64,000 bases of DNA from contig NZ_OZ032146.1 in NCBI RefSeq assembly GCF_964026405.1, positions 434,001 to 498,000 on the forward strand, read 5' to 3'. Both the position numbers and the translations under genes were made by a program. Positions 60,314-64,000 of this stretch are shown here, one piece after another; positions within the stretch are counted from its first letter, which is position 1; each line of letters begins with the position of its first letter. The stretch comes from Candidatus Tisiphia endosymbiont of Dascillus cervinus. GTDB taxonomy: Bacteria > Pseudomonadota > Alphaproteobacteria > Rickettsiales > Rickettsiaceae. Under the pieces are notes generated by a model. That model saw nothing but the letters and a program-made list of their open reading frames with translations. It ran no database searches and was not told the origin of the DNA.

Positions 60314-60868
60314 ATGGCTAAAGCTAAAAAAAATACGGGTGAAGCACTAACAGAAACTTTGGTGGATGTAAACAGAGTTACTAAAGTAGTAAAGGGGGGT
60401 AGAAAATTCTCTTTTTCTGCTTGTATTGTTGCTGGTGATAAAGCCGGTAAGGTTGGTTATGGTCATGGCAAAGCGAAAGAGGTAACAGAAGCTAGAGCTA
60501 AGGCTACTCAAGAAGCAAGGAAAGATATGATTAAAATTCCTCTTTATCAAAATAGAACTATTCATCATGATGTCATTGGTAAAAGTGGAGCAGCTAAAGT
60601 CATTTTAAGAAGAGCCAAGGCAGGTACTGGTGTTATCGCTGGTGGTGCTATGAGGGCAATCTTTGATTCTTTAGGAGTTCATGATATTGTTGCCAAATCT
60701 TTGGGTTCTAGTAATGTATATGCGATGATTGCTGCAACTTTTGATGCGTTATCTCAACTATCTTCTCCAAAGAATATTGCTGAAAGGAGAGGAAAAAGAA
60801 TAAATGAGGTATCAACTAAATCTACAAAAGGGCAACAAATAATATCAGAACCAAGTGTGCAAGTTTAA
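60314..60868 (+). CDS. rpsE: 30S ribosomal protein S5
   Basis: 184 residues with roles in accuracy and mRNA unwinding. [60 protein letters not shown] and [20 protein letters not shown]. The C-terminal tail ([20 protein letters not shown]) is a little extended. A repeat-filled gap of 327 bases follows, unusual inside this operon. Confidence 0.97.
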   Translation: MAKAKKNTGEALTETLVDVNRVTKVVKGGRKFSFSACIVAGDKAGKVGYGHGKAKEVTEARAKATQEARKDMIKIPLYQNRTIHHDVIGKSGAAKVILRRAKAGTGVIAGGAMRAIFDSLGVHDIVAKSLGSSNVYAMIAATFDALSQLSSPKNIAERRGKRINEVSTKSTKGQQIISEPSVQV

Positions 60869-60955
60869 GTAGTGTAATAGTCCTTCCAGCGTAGACTTAT
60901 GAGTGTCAACTTAAGAAGTTTTGATTGGTAGGTAGCAGAATCTAAAAAATAAAGA

Positions 60956-61093
60956 AAAATGCATTCTTAAAGCGGTTTTGTGAATGCATTTTAAACCTTA
61001 AGCTAAAAACATGATTTTAATCTTTTAAAATCATGTTTTTAGCAAAATATTAATTTAACAATCAGATGCAGAGCCGTCTCAAATCTGATTGTT
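60956..61093 (-). repeat. composite palindromic MITE (copy 5, core hairpins D-C-B)
   Basis: Reverse orientation within the rpsE-rpmD gap. D 60956-60992 (perfect 11-bp stem, loop TTAAAGCGG), C 61002-61043 (perfect 19-bp stem with a different sequence from copy 1) and B 61057-61093 (11-bp stem, loop with CCGTCTCAA). Loop pairing remains at eight of nine positions on the opposite strand, counting G.U. The outer hairpins A and E are missing. The rest of the gap (60869-60955, 61094-61195) holds only a stretch shared with 38466 (GTGTCAACTTAAG). Confidence 0.8.
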
Positions 61094-61195
61094 TCGATAA
61101 TTTCACCGAATTTGCGTGTGAATGGGGCTTTGAAGCAATGGGCTATAGTGAGTCTTTATATTTAAAGTAAAGTAATAATTGGGTTGTAGGAATTT

Positions 61196-61405
61196 ATGAG
61201 TAGTAATCAAGAAAAAGTGAATGAGGTAAAGGTTAAAGTTACCCAAATTGGTAGTAGTATAGGTCGTAAATATGATCAGGAAGAAACCTTGGTAGGTTTA
61301 GGTCTAAATAAAATGCATAAATCTGTTATTTTGAAAGATACAAACTCTGTTAGAGGGATGATCAAGAAGGTACAACATTTGTTAAAAGTAGAAAATATAA
61401 ATTAG
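61196..61405 (+). CDS. rpmD: 50S ribosomal protein L30
   Basis: 69 residues. [40 protein letters not shown] and [15 protein letters not shown]. Slightly longer N-terminus than the usual 60-residue protein. Confidence 0.93.
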   Translation: MSSNQEKVNEVKVKVTQIGSSIGRKYDQEETLVGLGLNKMHKSVILKDTNSVRGMIKKVQHLLKVENIN

Positions 61406-61425
61406 AATAAATTAGAGTTTAGAAA

Positions 61426-61881
61426 ATGAAATTAAATGAGTTATCTAACAATTTTGGTGCCAAGAAAGATAAAAAAAGAGTAGGTCGCGGTATTGGCAGT
61501 GGTAAAGGTAAAACATGTGGCAGAGGTGTTAAGGGACAGAAATCTAGATCTGGTGTAGCTATCAAAGGTTTTGAAGGGGGGCAGATGCCTATGATTAAAA
61601 GATTGCCAAAGAGAGGCTTTAACTGTCCTAGTTCTAAGAAATATAGTGTAGTAAATATTGCTGATATAGAATTTTTAATAGCAGAAAATCGTTTGAACTC
61701 AACAGAAGTTGTAACAAAGGATAGATTAGTTGAAGTCGGGTTAATTAAGAATACTAACTTATTGGTTAAGTTATTATCTGTTAGCAGTGGTGATTTTAAT
61801 AGTCCCTTATCATTTCAATTAGATGCTTATTCTAGCTCTGCTAAGAAGTTAATAGAACAAGTTGGTGGTCAAATATTGTAA
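61426..61881 (+). CDS. rplO: 50S ribosomal protein L15
   Basis: 151 residues, late assembly protein. [40 protein letters not shown] and [20 protein letters not shown]. Its stop lies three bases before secY. Confidence 0.96.
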   Translation: MKLNELSNNFGAKKDKKRVGRGIGSGKGKTCGRGVKGQKSRSGVAIKGFEGGQMPMIKRLPKRGFNCPSSKKYSVVNIADIEFLIAENRLNSTEVVTKDRLVEVGLIKNTNLLVKLLSVSSGDFNSPLSFQLDAYSSSAKKLIEQVGGQIL

Positions 61882-61884
61882 TTT

Positions 61885-63186
61885 ATGAGTTTAAATTCCA
61901 CACAAAAATCTAATAAAGACTTAGCTAATAGGATTATTTTTACTATTTTGGCTCTTATAGTATGTAGATTTGGCTCATTTATTCCTATAGCGGGTATTGA
62001 TTCGGTTGCATTAAGCAGTGTGGCTGAACAAAATCAATCTGGTATACTTGGTATGTTTAATATGCTATCTGGGGGCTCTCTAGGTAGAATGTCTATTTTT
62101 GCTTTAGCAATTATGCCATATATAACTGCTTCAATTATCATTCAATTAATGTCAATAGCCTACAAGCCTTTAGAGAATTTAAAAAAAGAAGGTGAGGTTG
62201 GTAAAAGGAAAATCAATCAATTATCTAGGTATTTAACTGTTTTATTAGCTTCTTTTCAGGCATATGGTGTTGCAGTAAGTTTGGAACATGTTGTGACTAA
62301 TGTAGGTCCAGTAGTTATTATACCTGGGCTTTTTTTCAAGGTTACTACCGTTATTACTTTAGTTGTAGGTACTATGTTCTTAATGTGGCTTGGTGAACAG
62401 ATTACTGGTAGAGGTATTGGTAATGGATCGTCCTTAATTATATTTATAGGTATAGTGTCGGGTGTACCAAGTGGCATTATAAGCATGTTTGAGTTGTCAA
62501 GAAGTGGTGGTTTGTCTCCGATAGTAGTTATGGCTATTTGTTTAGGAGTTATTGTAATTATAGCTATAATAATTTTCTTTGAGAAGGCACAGAGAAAAGT
62601 TTTGGTACAATATCCAAAAAGACAAGTTGGTAATAAAATTTATGGTGGTGATTCGACTCATATGCCTCTTAAACTTAATACTTCTGGGGTAATTCCGCCA
62701 ATATTTGCTAGTTCGATTTTATTGTTTCCTGTGACAATAGCTAATTTTTCTAGCAATAATTCAGAAATTATGAGTTTATTAACTTTCCATCTAGGGCATG
62801 GGAAGCCTTTATATATTTTGTTGTATGTTGCGTTGATAATGTTTTTTAGTTTTTTTTATACAGCAGTAGTTTTTAATTCAGAAGAAACAGCAAATAACTT
62901 AAGAAAATATGGGGCATATATTCCTGGCAAAAGGCCTGGTAAGAATACTGCGGAATATTTTGATTATTTGTTAACTAGGTTAACTGTAATAGGTGGTATA
63001 TATCTTAGTTTTATATGTATAGTTCCTGAAATGTTAATGAATAAATATGCCGTATCTTTTGCCTTAGGGGGTACAAGTTTTTTAATTGTTGTTAATGTTG
63101 TTCTAGATACATTTGTACAAATTCAAACTCATTTATTTAGCAGTAAGTATGAGGGATTAATTAAAAAAATGAAGTTAAAAAACTAA
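61885..63186 (+). CDS. secY: protein translocase channel subunit SecY
   Basis: Ten-helix pore of the Sec translocon, 433 residues. [13 protein letters not shown], the plug region [49 protein letters not shown] (TM5 region), [20 protein letters not shown] and [20 protein letters not shown] (cytosolic loop). The gene is followed by adk as in many bacteria. Confidence 0.97.
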   Translation: MSLNSTQKSNKDLANRIIFTILALIVCRFGSFIPIAGIDSVALSSVAEQNQSGILGMFNMLSGGSLGRMSIFALAIMPYITASIIIQLMSIAYKPLENLKKEGEVGKRKINQLSRYLTVLLASFQAYGVAVSLEHVVTNVGPVVIIPGLFFKVTTVITLVVGTMFLMWLGEQITGRGIGNGSSLIIFIGIVSGVPSGIISMFELSRSGGLSPIVVMAICLGVIVIIAIIIFFEKAQRKVLVQYPKRQVGNKIYGGDSTHMPLKLNTSGVIPPIFASSILLFPVTIANFSSNNSEIMSLLTFHLGHGKPLYILLYVALIMFFSFFYTAVVFNSEETANNLRKYGAYIPGKRPGKNTAEYFDYLLTRLTVIGGIYLSFICIVPEMLMNKYAVSFALGGTSFLIVVNVVLDTFVQIQTHLFSSKYEGLIKKMKLKN

Positions 63187-63282
63187 CTGGTATTATAAAA
63201 AAACAATTCTTTAAAGCAAAAAATTATACATTTTAACTTAGTGGAGGGTATATATTATGTTATGTTTAAAGAAGAGTTTCAA

Positions 63283-63921
63283 ATGATTATAGTGCTTATA
63301 GGGTCTCCTGGTTCAGGGAAAGGAACTCAAGGGCAGTTATTGGCAAGAAAGTTAAATTTACCTCATGTGTCTACTGGCGATATATTCAGGCAAATGGTAA
63401 AGGTTAATAACAAGGATGGTTTGTTAATTAAAGAGTATATGGCACAAGGAAAACTTGTCCCTCCTAAATTGGTGAATAATGTAGTTAAGGAGTTTTTAAC
63501 TCAGGATATATATAAAAACGGTTATGTTCTAGATGGTTATCCTCGTAATTTAGAGCAAGCTAATTTTCTAAGAATGTTTGCTAATCAAAAGATTAAAGTT
63601 GTGTTTTTCGACATAGACGATCAAGTGATTATCAAGAGGATTCTAGGTAGGTTTAATTGTGAAAATTGTGGACAAATTTATAATAGTTATTTCATTAAAC
63701 CTAAGGTTGATAATGTCTGTGATGTTTGTGGATCAGATAAATTTATGCACAGACAAGATGATGATGAACAGACTATTAAGCAAAGAATAGAAGAATATAA
63801 AATAGAAACTTATCCGTTACTTAACTATTATAGAGATAATAGTGAATTCTATGTTGTTGATGCAAATAAGGATAAAGAAGAAGTAGAGCTTGTTTTATAT
63901 AAAGTATTAAAAATGATTTGA
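63283..63921 (+). CDS. adk: adenylate kinase
   Basis: Interconverts 2 ADP with ATP and AMP. 212 residues from ATG 63283 (MIIVLIGSPGSGKGTQGQLL, P-loop). The open frame upstream lacks family similarity. STGDIFRQM binds AMP, GYPRNLEQANF follows, and the LID (about 126-160) carries four cysteines (CENCGQ ... CDVCGS), the zinc-binding type. It closes DDDEQTIKQRIEEYK. Confidence 0.96.
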   Translation: MIIVLIGSPGSGKGTQGQLLARKLNLPHVSTGDIFRQMVKVNNKDGLLIKEYMAQGKLVPPKLVNNVVKEFLTQDIYKNGYVLDGYPRNLEQANFLRMFANQKIKVVFFDIDDQVIIKRILGRFNCENCGQIYNSYFIKPKVDNVCDVCGSDKFMHRQDDDEQTIKQRIEEYKIETYPLLNYYRDNSEFYVVDANKDKEEVELVLYKVLKMI

Positions 63922-63982
63922 CTTTAAGGGATATTTTTATATTATTCCCTTTTGGTTATTATCGAAATTTTGGAGATTATTT

Positions 63983-64000
63983 GTGGCAAGAATAGCGAGT
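63983..64000 (+). CDS. rpsM: 30S ribosomal protein S13, first codons only
   Basis: GTG start with GGAGA seven bases upstream, then MARIAS, the normal S13 N-terminus, in the expected place after secY and adk. The window ends after six codons. Confidence 0.85.

Overview
This is an AT-rich bacterial chromosome segment from the Rickettsiaceae: Rickettsia or a close, IS-laden relative. The evidence is a 17 kDa surface-antigen lipoprotein, a 16S rRNA gene with no 23S/5S behind it, a single tuf gene after tRNA-Tyr and tRNA-Gly and before rpsJ (no fusA/rpsL/rpsG), the alphaproteobacterial regulators TrcR and GapR, a RP076-like S-adenosylmethionine importer, and palindromic repeats in spacers and inside one gene. 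The species cannot be assigned from the sequence alone.

Layout. 1-4.95 kb: nrdA (partial), fabD, slt, rpmH, rnpA. 4.95-9.2 kb: a mobile island. A 250-bp palindromic MITE is split by an IS110 element, followed by a truncated P-loop gene and an IS701 copy that itself carries an IS982 copy. 9.2-24.7 kb: housekeeping genes (gatB, tsaD, bcr-like, tadA, a CDF transporter, 17 kDa antigen, psd, pssA, erpA, dgt, argS, SPOR protein, lipoprotein, dut, a response regulator, rpsF-rpsR-rplI). 24.7-27.2 kb: nested IS wrecks (IS6, IS1634, IS982). 27.6-29.3 kb: orphan 16S rRNA with promoter and processing stem. 29.3-42.6 kb: ubiH-like, MrpF-like, fpr, folD, lolA, ffs (SRP RNA), dnaX, ybaB, trcR, an OmpW-like porin, sam, a ProP-like transporter, gapR, secF, tyrS. 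42.6-50.2 kb: a second decayed island with IS4, IS21, IS6 and IS110 remnants, two 197-bp MITEs, a multiply broken PEP-synthase/PPDK-like gene, a second IS701 and a truncated rlmB. 50.5-64 kb: tRNA-Tyr, tRNA-Gly, tuf and the S10/spc ribosomal operon through secY, adk and the start of rpsM.

Main discoveries. (1) The IS110 element carries a readable bridge RNA just upstream of its transposase. It has a 5' hairpin and two internal-loop hairpins. All four guide segments match the element's own ends and its insertion site, and that site is the terminal inverted repeat of the palindromic MITE. (2) The MITE is a chain of hairpins in which the loops of two separate hairpins are complementary over 9 nt. 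The complementarity is largely kept in four copies. Two copies have direct target-site duplications, and the terminal repeat resembles the left end of an IS982 element in the window. (3) A second MITE of exactly 197 bp has ends like the other IS982 element, and one copy breaks the PPDK-like gene with a 6-bp duplication. Copies of the first MITE also sit inside the spc ribosomal operon, between rpsN-rpsH and rpsE-rpmD.
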